Assembly (NCBI GenBank): GCA_003165235.1
Contig: PLSV01000099.1
Coordinates: 1 to 44,447 of the forward strand
Length of the DNA stretch: 44,447 nt
DNA from: Syntrophobacteraceae bacterium
GTDB taxonomy: Bacteria; Desulfobacterota; Syntrophobacteria; Syntrophobacterales; Syntrophobacteraceae
Direction: 5' to 3'
The position numbers and the translations under genes are program-made. This document shows positions 1 to 7,919 of this stretch, one piece after another (position 1 is the stretch's first letter; each line of letters starts with the position of its first letter). The notes under the pieces were generated by a model, which was not told where the DNA came from, did no database searches, and saw only the letters and a list, made by a program, of their open reading frames with translations.

Positions 1-164
1 AACTTCGCCATCGCAGCCTGACTGCTGTATGGCGGTTTTCAATGATAACACCAGGAGGCGTAATAGGCTAGATATCCGGCAACCTCTATTTTGATCGCCA
101 TGTCGGCGAGCATCCACTGGATTGCCTGGAACCTGCAAATCGGCTGGCCGAACTCGAATCTTTT
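1..164 (-). pseudogene. Remnant of a second acyl-CoA dehydrogenase (internal fragment)
   Basis: Read on the minus strand from 164 down to 1, the frame gives an FGQPICRFQAIQWMLADMA stretch, then a region ending in YSSQAAMAK. These match the part of acyl-CoA dehydrogenases that carries the 'ERxQFGxPI..FQAIQ' segment and the following helix. The intact enzyme at 354-1502 has the corresponding QQAIQWMIADN segment, so this is a paralogous copy and not the same gene. A TGA at 41-39 interrupts the frame and no 5' part is visible above position 164. The 3' part, if any, lies beyond the window. I infer a decayed or partly deleted duplicate. Confidence 0.6.
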
Positions 165-224
165 TTGGGGGCTTCGGAGCAATTCTTATACAGAGGATTG
201 CATGCCGGGGTTCCTGACGCCATC

Positions 225-255
225 GTGCGGGGCGGACTTCATATCCACCCCGCAC
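225..255. repeat. Stable GC-rich inverted repeat downstream of the acyl-CoA dehydrogenase
   Basis: GTGCGGGG-C-GGA at 225-236 pairs with TCC-A-CCCCGCAC at 244-255, with one internal mismatch and a 7-base loop. It lies about 100 bases beyond the stop of the minus-strand acyl-CoA dehydrogenase gene. There is no U-run on either side, so it may act as an mRNA 3' stabiliser and not as a classical intrinsic terminator. The role is inferred. Confidence 0.45.
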
Positions 256-353
256 GCAATACCTGGCTCAAAAAAAATTGAAAGGCCGCCGAGCGAGACT
301 CTGAACCGTCGTCAGGTCACGGCGGGAGTAAACGTCACAGCCATTCCTCTCAG

Positions 354-1502
354 TTACTTTAGCAGTTCACGAGCAATGACCAGGCGCTGTATCTCGCTGG
401 TCCCTTCATAAATAGTCGTTACACGCACATCCCTGTAGTAGCGCTCTACCGGGTAGTCATTAGTATAGCCGTAACCGCCAAGCATTTGAATGGCGTAATA
501 GCAGGCCTTGTTCGCCGCTTCGGTGGCATACAGTTTACCCATCGAAGCCTCTTTGGCGTAATACTTCCCCTGGTCCTTGAGGAACGCCGCGCGAAGCAGG
601 AGCAGGCGGGCGGCTTCCAGGCGCGTGTAATTGTCGGCGATCATCCACTGGATTGCCTGCTGTGAAGCGATGGGCTTATCGAACTGTATCCTTTCCTGGA
701 CGTACTTGGTCGCATAATCCATCGCGGCAAAGCCAATGCCCAGGGCCATCGATCCGATCCCAATCCTGCCGCCCGCCAGTTCGGCGACAGCGATCCGGAA
801 GCCGTCATTTAATTTCCCGAGAAGGTTCTCCCTGGGGACAATACAGTTATCGAAAACCAGCTCGTTCGTCGATGAGGCGTTCTGACCCAATTTATGTTCG
901 TCTCTTCCGACTATAAATCCTGGAAAGCCTGGCTCCACGATGAAAGCACTGATTCCCCTGCCTTTTTTCGCTTCTTTGTCGGTAACGGCCCAAACCACGA
1001 AGCACCCGGCATATTCCGCGCTGGAAATGAACATTTTATTTCCATTGAGGACCCAGTGATCTCCATCGAGCACGGCAGTAGCCCGCATCCCGGCCGGGTC
1101 GGATCCTGCGGTGGTCTCCGTCAGCCCGAAGGCGCCCGCATAATACTCACCGTTGCAAATGGGGGGGATGTATTTCCTTTTCAGCTCCTCGCTCCCAATA
1201 GCCTGGATCACTTCCGCCACCATGTTGTTCACCGAGGCCGTAACCGTTGTAGATGCGCACGCGCGGCCAAGTTCGGTCATCACAAGCGAGAAAGCGACGG
1301 TCCCGGCGCCTGTTCCGCCGTACTCGGGGTCAACGTTTAATCCCATGAAACCGAGTTCGGCAAGTTTTCTGAGGTTTGCCTTCAGAATGTCGCGGTTTTT
1401 CGTCCGGTCGATATCGGCCGCGACAGGCTCAAGTTCGCGCTTCGCGAACTTTTCGGCAGTGTCCTGAATAATCTTCTGCTCTTCTGTCAGTTCAAAATTC
1501 AT
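354..1502 (-). CDS. Short-chain (butyryl-type) acyl-CoA dehydrogenase
   Basis: FAD enzyme that introduces the 2,3-double bond into a short-chain acyl-CoA and passes electrons to electron-transferring flavoprotein. The 382-residue length is normal for the family. It begins MNFELTEEQ, shows the FAD/substrate motifs FGLTE and SAGSDP-like TTAGSDPAG, and ends with IYEGTSEIQR, whose Glu is the catalytic base of the short/medium-chain family. I chose the ATG at 1502 (GGGTGG five bases upstream) over an upstream GTG at 1511. It is the third gene of a minus-strand operon after thiolase and hydroxyacyl-CoA dehydrogenase, with an 18-base gap. Together these suggest butyrate-level beta-oxidation or its reversal; substrate length is inferred from the neighbours. 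Confidence 0.93.
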   Translation of the reverse strand: MNFELTEEQKIIQDTAEKFAKRELEPVAADIDRTKNRDILKANLRKLAELGFMGLNVDPEYGGTGAGTVAFSLVMTELGRACASTTVTASVNNMVAEVIQAIGSEELKRKYIPPICNGEYYAGAFGLTETTAGSDPAGMRATAVLDGDHWVLNGNKMFISSAEYAGCFVVWAVTDKEAKKGRGISAFIVEPGFPGFIVGRDEHKLGQNASSTNELVFDNCIVPRENLLGKLNDGFRIAVAELAGGRIGIGSMALGIGFAAMDYATKYVQERIQFDKPIASQQAIQWMIADNYTRLEAARLLLLRAAFLKDQGKYYAKEASMGKLYATEAANKACYYAIQMLGGYGYTNDYPVERYYRDVRVTTIYEGTSEIQRLVIARELLK

Positions 1503-1520
1503 TTTATCCACCCTGCCAGA

Positions 1521-2369
1521 TCAATAAGTGTAGAAACCTCGCCCTGTTTTTCGACCCAGCCATCCGGCTTCCACATACTTGCGAAGAAGGGGACACGGAC
1601 GGTATTTTGAATCGCAAAACCCTTTGTACAGCACCTCCATAATCGCCAGACAAGTGTCCAAACCGATGAGATCGGCGAGCGCCAAAGGACCCATCGGGTG
1701 ATTCATTCCAAGCCTCATGACGGTATCGATATCCTCGACCTTTCCCACTCCATGGTAGAGAGCATATACCGCTTCGTTGATCATGGGCAGCAGAATCCGG
1801 TTGGAAATGAAACCCGGAAAGTCGTTTGCAAGGGCCGGGGTCTTCCCGAACTTGATCGACAGGTCCCATGTCGTCTGAAAAGTCTCATCTGAAGTGGCGA
1901 TCCCTCGAATTACCTCGACGAGTTTCATAACCGGCACCGGGTTCATGAAGTGCATGCCGATTACCTTGTCGGGCCTTTTCGTCTGAGCCGCAACCCGGCC
2001 GATGGGAATAGAGGAGGTATTGGTTGCAAGGATCACTTCCGGCCGGCAAATTGAGTCCAGTTCGCGAAACACCCCGAATTTTAGAGTTTCGTTTTCGGTT
2101 GCGGCCTCGACAAGGAAATCGACTGGAGCCATGTCTTTGAGACTGATGCTGGTTTTAATCCGCCCCAGAATGGCTTCCTTGTCCGGCTGGGTCATTTTCC
2201 CTTTTTCGACATTCTTGGACAGTATATTCGTGATGCTCTTCAGACCGCGCTCGACGAATTCATCCTTGATGTCGTTCATGATCACGTGGAGGCCGCTCAT
2301 TGCGGCTACCTGGGCGATCCCGCTTCCCATCTGGCCTGCGCCTATGACTCCAAAAGTCTTTATTTCCAT
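1521..2369 (-). CDS. 3-hydroxybutyryl-CoA dehydrogenase
   Basis: NAD(P)-dependent oxidation of 3-hydroxyacyl-CoA to 3-ketoacyl-CoA. The 282-residue protein starts with the Rossmann motif VIGAGQMGSGIAQ. It has the ATNTSSIPI segment, the catalytic-His region GMHFMNPVPVMKLVEVI, and the C-terminal dimer domain with NRILLPMINEA and GRKTGRGFYTY. This matches the single-domain bacterial Hbd/PaaH form. The frame is open 38 codons further upstream into the thiolase gene, but the ATG at 2369 follows GGGGGAG and gives the canonical N-terminus, so it is the start. It lies 25 bases after the thiolase stop, in one operon with the acyl-CoA dehydrogenase. A crotonase is not in this operon. Confidence 0.93.
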   Translation of the reverse strand: MEIKTFGVIGAGQMGSGIAQVAAMSGLHVIMNDIKDEFVERGLKSITNILSKNVEKGKMTQPDKEAILGRIKTSISLKDMAPVDFLVEAATENETLKFGVFRELDSICRPEVILATNTSSIPIGRVAAQTKRPDKVIGMHFMNPVPVMKLVEVIRGIATSDETFQTTWDLSIKFGKTPALANDFPGFISNRILLPMINEAVYALYHGVGKVEDIDTVMRLGMNHPMGPLALADLIGLDTCLAIMEVLYKGFCDSKYRPCPLLRKYVEAGWLGRKTGRGFYTY

Positions 2370-2394
2370 TCGAATCTCCCCCTTTTTCCGATGT

Positions 2395-3570
2395 CTACCT
2401 CTTGACCACCATGGCCACAGCTTCGCCTCCTCCGAGACACAGGGTAACAAGTCCTGTCTTTTTATCGGAACGCGCCATTTCATGTAGCAACGTCACCAGA
2501 AGGCGGCAGCCGCTCGCACCTATGGGATGACCCATGGAGACGCTGCCCCCGGTCACGTTTACTTTGGAGGCATCCAGTTTCAACTCTTTCATCACGCACA
2601 CAGTTGATCCGCTGAAGGCTTCGTTGACCTCGAAAATATCGACCTTATCCATACCGATGCCCTCTTTCTTGAGGCATTTGGGTATGGCCCAGATAGGAGC
2701 TACCAGAACGTACTTCATGTCTATGCCGCTCGATGCCTGGGCGCCTATCACGCCCATGATCTTGCAGCCCAATTCCGTCGCCTTTTCCCTTGACATAATA
2801 ACGGCAGCAGCGCCGCCGTCACTTATCACGGAGGCGTTTCCCGCAGTCGTGACACCCCCTTCTTTGAATGCGGGTTTCATCTTGGCGAGCTTTTCATAAG
2901 AGGTTTCCTTCGGGCACTCATCCTGGCTGAAAATAACCTGCTCGCCCTTGCGGGCCGGCAACTGCACCGGAACGATCTCTTCTTTGAACTTACCGCCGGC
3001 GATGGAGGCCAGAGATCTCCTGTAGGATTCGAGGGCATAACGGTCCTGATCTTCACGTGTGACGCCATATCTTTCAGAGCAAAGCTCGTTTGAAATGCCC
3101 ATGTGGAAGTCATTGACTATGTCCCACAGGCCGTCGTGAACCATGTGATCGATCAAGGCGCCGTTGCCCATCCGGTAGCCGGTTCGCGCTTTTTCCAAAT
3201 AGTAGGGCGCCATGCTCATGTTCTCCATTCCCCCTGCAACTACAACATCGGCATCGCCCACCTGGATAGCCTGAGCGGCAAGCATCACCGCCTTCAGGCC
3301 CGAACCGCATACTTTGTTCACAGTGATGGCTTCCACCTCCCAGGGCATACCGGCGGCAATTGTAGCCTGTTTGGCCGGATTCTGCCCATAGCCGCATGGA
3401 AGCACCATACCCATTATGACTTCGTTTACCTGATCTTTGCCTATTCCCGCACGTTTAACAGCTTCTTCGATTACGATGCCTCCGAGCTTTGTGGCCCCTA
3501 CGGAACTCAGCGACCCATTAAAGCTCCCCAACGGCGTCCGAACGGCGCTAACGATTACAGCTTCTCGCAT
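2395..3570 (-). CDS. Acetyl-CoA C-acetyltransferase (thiolase)
   Basis: Biosynthetic/degradative thiolase that interconverts acetoacetyl-CoA and two acetyl-CoA. The 391 residues are typical. The nucleophile is Cys88 in NKVCGSGLKAV. The conserved His lies in GHPIGASG near residue 350 and the second catalytic Cys in LCLGGGEAV near the C-terminus. In most thiolases the last motif reads CxGGGxG; here it is CLGGGEA, a small variation that keeps the Cys and the glycines. The start is supported by AGGAG six bases before the ATG. It is the first gene of the thiolase-hbd-acd operon on the minus strand. Confidence 0.94.
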   Translation of the reverse strand: MREAVIVSAVRTPLGSFNGSLSSVGATKLGGIVIEEAVKRAGIGKDQVNEVIMGMVLPCGYGQNPAKQATIAAGMPWEVEAITVNKVCGSGLKAVMLAAQAIQVGDADVVVAGGMENMSMAPYYLEKARTGYRMGNGALIDHMVHDGLWDIVNDFHMGISNELCSERYGVTREDQDRYALESYRRSLASIAGGKFKEEIVPVQLPARKGEQVIFSQDECPKETSYEKLAKMKPAFKEGGVTTAGNASVISDGGAAAVIMSREKATELGCKIMGVIGAQASSGIDMKYVLVAPIWAIPKCLKKEGIGMDKVDIFEVNEAFSGSTVCVMKELKLDASKVNVTGGSVSMGHPIGASGCRLLVTLLHEMARSDKKTGLVTLCLGGGEAVAMVVKR

Positions 3571-3957
3571 GGCAGTCTCCTGATGATCGGTGAATAGACA
3601 ACTCTCGTTTAATTCAATACTGTCCTCGATAGTTTAAAGGAAGGTGCGGCGGAATAACCCGCATTTGAGAAGAAGAACCTCAATTGAGCGATTCGATAGT
3701 TATCGGGGCATGGCGGGGCATCGCGTTCGGGCGATTTGCAACATGAAGCCGAAGAAGCAGACAGAGCTCGAATTTAATTCCCACCGGCGCCAGATAAGAT
3801 CAATCAGCAAGAAATCGCTCGTACTAAATCTCACTACCTCTTTAACAGAAGAATTCATTTTTGACAAACAAATATAGTTTTGCAGCCCGGCAGGCGCGGC
3901 CGAAGATTGGTCCCGTCTTTGGCGGGACCGGGGAAGGAAAACCTGGGGAAAAACTAT
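3571..3957. other. Intergenic region upstream of the thiolase operon
   Basis: No convincing gene in 387 bases. It should carry the promoter of the thiolase operon, but I could not find a clear -35/-10 pair on the minus strand. A short hairpin (3909-3929) lies near its right end, next to the DUF167 gene. The plus-strand frame 3644-3877 has no ribosome binding site and no recognisable protein. Confidence 0.4.
3909..3929. repeat. GTCCCG hairpin, copy 1 (3' side of the DUF167 gene)
   Basis: GGTCCCGTC at 3909-3917 pairs with GGCGGGACC at 3921-3929 (one G-T wobble). A near-identical hairpin lies at 4298-4318 on the other side of the DUF167 gene. It may be a terminator for the minus-strand DUF167 gene or a small dispersed palindromic repeat. 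Confidence 0.5.
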
Positions 3958-4287
3958 TTAAACGCGCTCCAGACCCGCTTCCTTCAATTTTTCACGAACG
4001 AACCCGATCGGTCTTGAAATAACGAATGTCTTCTCACGTGACTGCCCACCTTTGAGCAGTTTGATGTCGGATTTGGAAACACCAATAGTTTTGGCAAGAA
4101 AATCAATGCATTCCCGGTTTGCCTCTCCCTCAACCGGAGGTGAGCTGAGGCGTATTTTCAGCCTCTGGCGGAAAGTGCCTGAAAACTCGCTCCTTGAGGC
4201 CCTGGGTTGAATGTAAGCGCGAAGAAACGTTTCTCCCGCTTTCTCCGATAAATAGGCAAAATCTTCCGGCGCCACGTTACATTCCAA
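3958..4287 (-). CDS. DUF167 / UPF0235 family protein (YggU-like)
   Basis: Small cytoplasmic protein of about 105 residues; the biochemical role of the family is not known. Family hallmarks are the LRAYIQPRASRSE strand, then LKIRLSSPPVEGEANRECIDFLAKTIGVS, then the basic segment KLLKGGQSREKTFVI. The start is uncertain. The longest frame begins with TTG at 4287 (MECNVAPEDF), while GTG at 4275 lies seven bases after a GGA and is an equally good start. It stands alone on the minus strand, bracketed by two similar GTCCCG hairpins, with a divergently transcribed DUF4412 gene upstream. Confidence 0.88.
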   Translation of the reverse strand: MECNVAPEDFAYLSEKAGETFLRAYIQPRASRSEFSGTFRQRLKIRLSSPPVEGEANRECIDFLAKTIGVSKSDIKLLKGGQSREKTFVISRPIGFVREKLKEAGLERV

Positions 4288-4297
4288 TCCGAACCGG

Positions 4298-4318
4298 AGT
4301 CCCGCTTTCGGCGGGACT
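4298..4318. repeat. GTCCCG hairpin, copy 2 (5' side of the DUF167 gene)
   Basis: AGTCCCGC at 4298-4305 pairs with GCGGGACT at 4311-4318 around a 5-base loop. Stem and loop resemble the hairpin at 3909-3929. The copies sit immediately upstream and downstream of one small gene, so they may be a dispersed palindromic element and not two unrelated terminators. Confidence 0.5.
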
Positions 4319-4371
4319 GGCCCGGCATTGCGATGGAGACGAATAACCCGGCCTGGGACCGGTCACAGTTA

Positions 4372-4400
4372 TTGACAGGCTGATGAGTAGAATATATACC
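4372..4400 (+). promoter_or_regulatory. Candidate sigma70 promoter for the DUF4412-FAH gene pair
   Basis: TTGACA at 4372-4377 is followed after 17 bases by TATACC (4395-4400), or after 15 bases by TATATA (4393-4398). It lies 95-120 bases before the ATG at 4495. A perfect -35 box supports the call; the -10 choice is ambiguous. Confidence 0.45.
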
Positions 4401-4436
4401 GTAGTAAAAATAAAGTGTAGTCTGCGAAATTCGTGT

Positions 4437-4463
4437 GCGGGCGCGCCATTGCGGCGCGCCCGC
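4437..4463 (+). repeat. Perfect 11-bp GC inverted repeat in the 5' leader of the DUF4412 gene
   Basis: GCGGGCGCGCC at 4437-4447 and its exact complement at 4453-4463 enclose a 5-base loop. The hairpin lies between the candidate promoter and the ribosome binding site (about 30 bases before the ATG). It could therefore be a leader hairpin or attenuator, or simply stabilise the transcript. Confidence 0.5.
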
Positions 4464-4494
4464 CATTCAAACCAAACAGCGGGCGAGGTATGCG

Positions 4495-5067
4495 ATGAGA
4501 AGAATGCTTATTCTTTCTGTGATCTTTTCGGTGTCATTTGCTCTCCTGGCGTTTCTGGGGATCGCTCAGGTTAGAGCAGCGGAGTTTTCAGCCGATATGT
4601 TCATAGTGCCCAAAGGCGATGAACCGCTGAAGGGCAAAATTTTTGTAAAAGGCGACAAAGTCAGGCAGGAAACTTCCGAAGAAGACGAGACCCAAATCAT
4701 GATCATCCGGCCAGATAAGAAGGTGACCTGGCTGCTTACGCCTGAAGAGAAAACGTATATGGAAATGCCTTACCAGTCCACGGATAAGACATTTGAAGAA
4801 TGGACGGCCGACAAGGAAAAGAATGCTAAATTTCTCGGGGAAGAACCCGTTTCCGGCATGCCTTGCAAGAAATACGAAGCCATAGAAGACGGGGAAAAGA
4901 CTACCTTTTGGATTTCCAAGCAATTTCCGTTTCCGATCAAGGTCGAAGACGCAGAAGTGACAATGGAGTACAAGAATATCAAGATGGGTCCGCTTGACGA
5001 TTCCCTCTTCGAACTGCCGGCGGGATACGATAAAATGGCTATGCCGATAGTTCCACCAAAAGAGTGA
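4495..5067 (+). CDS. Secreted DUF4412 (LolA-fold-like) protein
   Basis: Predicted periplasmic protein of 190 residues. Residues 1-28 form a Sec signal peptide (RRM, hydrophobic LILSVIFSVSFALLAFL, cleavage after VRAA). The mature part shows the alternating strands of DUF4412/outer-membrane-lipoprotein-sorting-like proteins: KGKIFVKGDKVRQE, MIIRPDKKVTWLL, EKTYMEMPY, GMPCKKYEA, TTFWISKQFPFPIKVE and a proline-rich end. The start at 4495 follows GCGAGG and puts the signal peptide at the N-terminus; the frame opens 20 codons earlier through the GC hairpin. Function is unknown; the fold suggests binding a lipid or other hydrophobic ligand. It is followed after 12 bases by the FAH-family gene. Confidence 0.82.
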   Translation: MRRMLILSVIFSVSFALLAFLGIAQVRAAEFSADMFIVPKGDEPLKGKIFVKGDKVRQETSEEDETQIMIIRPDKKVTWLLTPEEKTYMEMPYQSTDKTFEEWTADKEKNAKFLGEEPVSGMPCKKYEAIEDGEKTTFWISKQFPFPIKVEDAEVTMEYKNIKMGPLDDSLFELPAGYDKMAMPIVPPKE

Positions 5068-5079
5068 GAGGCAAAAGAT

Positions 5080-5796
5080 ATGGTTCTTTTACCGGTGTTG
5101 GGCAAATCGCAGTCTTACCATGTGAACCCGTCAAAGATAATCGCCCTTGGCCTGAACTACCGCAGCCACATTGCGGAAAGCCATTCGGTCAAAGTCAGCG
5201 GGTTTACAGAGGAGGTCCCTACAGAACCCATCCTGTTCCCGAAGACCCCAAACGTGCTCATAGGGCCGGATGAACCTATCGTTATACCCTCTTTCCTGCT
5301 CGAATACGGATTCGAGGACCTTCGAACCGACTACGAAGCCGAGTTGGCGGTTATAATCGGGAAGAAGTGCCGGAATATAACCCCTGATGAGGCGTTTGAG
5401 CATGTTTTGGGCTATACGTGCTTCAACGATGTCAGCCAGCGCAATATTCAGACCGGCGACCGTTCGGGATGGTTTCGGGGAAAATCTCTGGACACCTTCG
5501 GTCCCATCGGGCCGCAGATCGTTCTGCACGAAGACATCGGCAATCCCCAGGAGCTGCGCATTCAATGCCGGTTAAACGGCAGGACCGTTCAGGATTCCAG
5601 CGCCTCTCAGATGATTTTCCCGGTGGACGATGTGATAGCATTCATATCGAAGAATTTTACCCTCATGCCGGGCGACATCATTGCAACCGGCACTCCGAGC
5701 GGAGTTGGTCGAATCCATCATGGAGACATAGTGGAAATCGAAATAGATAAGATCGGGGTTCTGAGCAATCCAGTGGTGGAAGAGTGGAGGAAATGA
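5080..5796 (+). CDS. Fumarylacetoacetate hydrolase (FAH) family protein
   Basis: Metal-dependent C-C hydrolase, decarboxylase or keto-enol isomerase family; the substrate cannot be read from sequence. The 238 residues match the single-domain YcgM/FAHD1 form. Visible hallmarks are KIIALGLNYRSHIAE near the N-terminus, the metal-binding E..E..D set with YEAELAVIIGKK, the YTCFNDVSQR segment, WFRGKSLDTFGPIGP, and the C-terminal PGDIIATGTPSGVG motif. In bacteria, FAHD1-like members act on oxaloacetate or acylpyruvates, and the nearby fumarase would fit an oxaloacetate-related role, but that is inference. GAGGC lies upstream of the ATG. It probably forms a two-gene operon with the DUF4412 gene. Confidence 0.9.
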   Translation: MVLLPVLGKSQSYHVNPSKIIALGLNYRSHIAESHSVKVSGFTEEVPTEPILFPKTPNVLIGPDEPIVIPSFLLEYGFEDLRTDYEAELAVIIGKKCRNITPDEAFEHVLGYTCFNDVSQRNIQTGDRSGWFRGKSLDTFGPIGPQIVLHEDIGNPQELRIQCRLNGRTVQDSSASQMIFPVDDVIAFISKNFTLMPGDIIATGTPSGVGRIHHGDIVEIEIDKIGVLSNPVVEEWRK

Positions 5797-6099
5797 CCAA
5801 TGTCCCAACGGGGACGCCCCGAACCATGAAAAGATCTGCAGGTGGGTCGCCGGGCGTAAGCGGAGCGCAGCCTGCCAACTCTTTGCGAGATAGTTTTGAG
5901 GTTTAAGTTCGATGGCGCTTTCAAAGAAAAGACCGGCCGGTTGAAAACCCTCCCGCTGCTCAACAGGAAGAACCGGCCGACCATCTCTAGAGGTGAACTA
6001 AAGATTTTTTTAACTCGTTATGCCCCTGATTTTACCTCCGATTTGAGTTGGCGACTCCTCAGATGCTAAATTATTGATTTTCCGGAGCCGCCGCAAGTC
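5797..6099. other. Convergent intergenic region with a 9-bp inverted repeat (5934-5979)
   Basis: This 303-base stretch separates the plus-strand FAH-family gene from the minus-strand fumarase gene. It contains CGGCCGGTT at 5934-5942 and its exact complement at 5971-5979, separated by 28 bases. A run of seven T lies 26 bases further on (6005-6011). This could be a loose terminator for the plus-strand operon. No gene was recognised. Confidence 0.35.
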
Positions 6100-7722
6100 T
6101 CACTTACAGCCGGCCAATTGGCTGAAAAAGTCATTGCCTTTGTCATCGACGAGGATGAAAGCCGGGAAGTCCTCTACTTCGATCTTCCAGATGGCTTCCA
6201 TACCCAGTTCGGGGTACTCCAGCACTTCCACTTTCTTGATGTTGTCCTGGGCCAGGATGGCGGCAGCCCCGCCGATCGAGCCAAGATAAAAGCCACCGTG
6301 TTTCTTACAGGCGTCGGTCACCTGTTTTGTGCGGTTACCCTTGGCGATCATGACCAGCGAGCCGCCATGAGACTGGAACAGGTCCACATAGGAATCCATG
6401 CGGCCGGCGGTTGTCGGGCCGAATGAGCCGGAAGGCGCCCCCCTGGGGGTTTTGGCAGGACCTGCGTAATAAATTGGATGATCTTTCAGATACTGAGGCA
6501 GACCCTCGCCACTGTCGATTCTCTCCTTCAATTTGGCATGCGCGATATCTCTGCCCACGACTATCGTTCCGGTCAGAAAGACTTGAGTCTTGATCGGATA
6601 CTTCGATAGCTCGGCCAGGATTTCTTTCATCGGCTTGTTGAGATCTATCTTCACGACGCCATGGTCATGTTTTCCACGGTATTTTACGGGTATGTATTTT
6701 TCCGGATGCGCATCGAGTTCCTCGATCCAGAGGCCGTCCTCGTTGATTTTAGCCTTGATGTTCCTGTCCGCCGAACATGAAACTCCCATTGCGACCGGAC
6801 AGGAAGCCCCGTGGCGTGGCAGCCGGACGATTCTTACGTCCAGGGCAAAGTGCTTTCCGCCGTACTGCGCGCCGTACCCGGATTTACAGGCAGCCTTTAA
6901 AACTTTTTCCTCCATTTCCAAGTCCCGGAATGCCTGGCCTCCTTCGTTTCCGGAGGTGGGCAGGTGGTCGAGATAACCTGTCGTAGCGAGCTTTACCGTC
7001 TTAAGACAGGCCTCCGCCGATGTGCCGCCGATCACGAAGCCGACGTGGTAAGGTGGGCATGCGGCCGTACCAAGAGTCATCATCTTTTCCACCAGGAATT
7101 TTTCGAGGTTCACCGGGTTCAGGAGCGCCTTTGTTTCCTGGTAAAGCATATTCTTGTTGGCCGAACCACCACCTTTAGCTATGAACAGGAACTTGTATTC
7201 CGCCCCGTCGGTCGCGTAGATGTCGATTTGAGCCGGAAGATTGCACCCTGAATTTGTTTCTTCGTACATGGTCAGAGGGACGGTTTGAGAGTAACGCAGA
7301 TTTTCTTCCGTGTAGGTTTTATAGACTCCCTTGGAAATATATTCCTCGTCTTTTACGCCGGTCCAGACCTGCTGGCCCTTTTTGGCGACAATCGTGGCGG
7401 TCCCTGTATCCTGGCACAGCGGCAGGACAAACTTGGCGGCTACTTCCGCATTCTGAAGAAGGGCAATGGCGACGCCACGGTCATTCGGAGAGGATTCCGC
7501 ATCTTCAAGGATTGCAGCCCACTGTTGGAGCTGTTTGGGACGAAGCAGAAAAGAAACCTCACGCATTGCCTGACTTGCGAAGTATTCGAGTCCTGCGGGC
7601 TCTACCTTAAGAATCTGTTTCCCTTCAAAGTTTGCAACAGAAACATAATCCTTGGCCAGCAGTTTGTACTTTGTGTCGTCTTTTCCAAGGGGAAAAGGAT
7701 CCTGGTAACTGAATTCGGGCAT
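6100..7722 (-). CDS. Fumarate hydratase, class I (iron-sulfur, one-piece)
   Basis: Oxygen-sensitive 4Fe-4S fumarase that interconverts fumarate and malate. At 540 residues it is the fused alpha+beta form, like E. coli FumA/FumB. The N-terminal alpha part has the [11 protein letters not shown] cluster-cysteine motif, [14 protein letters not shown] and the glycine-rich [11 protein letters not shown], followed by [16 protein letters not shown]. The C-terminal beta part has [16 protein letters not shown], the [21 protein letters not shown] substrate region (shown in pieces), and [16 protein letters not shown]. The ATG at 7722 has AAGGAG six bases upstream; a TTG two codons earlier is not needed. 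It is monocistronic with its own promoter-like sequence. In syntrophs this enzyme belongs to the succinate-fumarate-malate branch of propionate oxidation. Confidence 0.95.
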   Translation of the reverse strand: MPEFSYQDPFPLGKDDTKYKLLAKDYVSVANFEGKQILKVEPAGLEYFASQAMREVSFLLRPKQLQQWAAILEDAESSPNDRGVAIALLQNAEVAAKFVLPLCQDTGTATIVAKKGQQVWTGVKDEEYISKGVYKTYTEENLRYSQTVPLTMYEETNSGCNLPAQIDIYATDGAEYKFLFIAKGGGSANKNMLYQETKALLNPVNLEKFLVEKMMTLGTAACPPYHVGFVIGGTSAEACLKTVKLATTGYLDHLPTSGNEGGQAFRDLEMEEKVLKAACKSGYGAQYGGKHFALDVRIVRLPRHGASCPVAMGVSCSADRNIKAKINEDGLWIEELDAHPEKYIPVKYRGKHDHGVVKIDLNKPMKEILAELSKYPIKTQVFLTGTIVVGRDIAHAKLKERIDSGEGLPQYLKDHPIYYAGPAKTPRGAPSGSFGPTTAGRMDSYVDLFQSHGGSLVMIAKGNRTKQVTDACKKHGGFYLGSIGGAAAILAQDNIKKVEVLEYPELGMEAIWKIEVEDFPAFILVDDKGNDFFSQLAGCK

Positions 7723-7797
7723 TTTCAACTCCTTGTGCGGCGGCAGGCTGAACGAGCGTGTGTTAGATTGGAAAAACCTTCACCCACTTTAGGCCAT

Positions 7798-7825
7798 ATC
7801 ATATTGAAAAAAAAGATTTTGTCGA
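7798..7825 (-). promoter_or_regulatory. Candidate sigma70 promoter of the fumarase gene
   Basis: On the minus strand TCGACA (7825-7820), a 16-base spacer and TATGAT (7803-7798) make a near-consensus promoter. It lies about 75 bases before the fumarase ATG. Confidence 0.45.
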
Positions 7826-7919
7826 GCGCCGAATTACATCTGAGATTCCGCAATCCTTCACTTTGCTCGAGCACTGGGCGGGAATAACCTTCGGGATACT
7901 ACTATTCGGCACATAGAGG

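Noticed and set aside
3644-3877. Plus-strand frame of 77 codons upstream of the thiolase operon
   Set aside because: No ribosome binding site and no recognisable protein pattern; overlaps the expected operon promoter region.
7285-7887. 200-codon plus-strand frame opposite the fumarase start and upstream region
   Set aside because: It overlaps the fumarase coding strand and promoter and has no family pattern.
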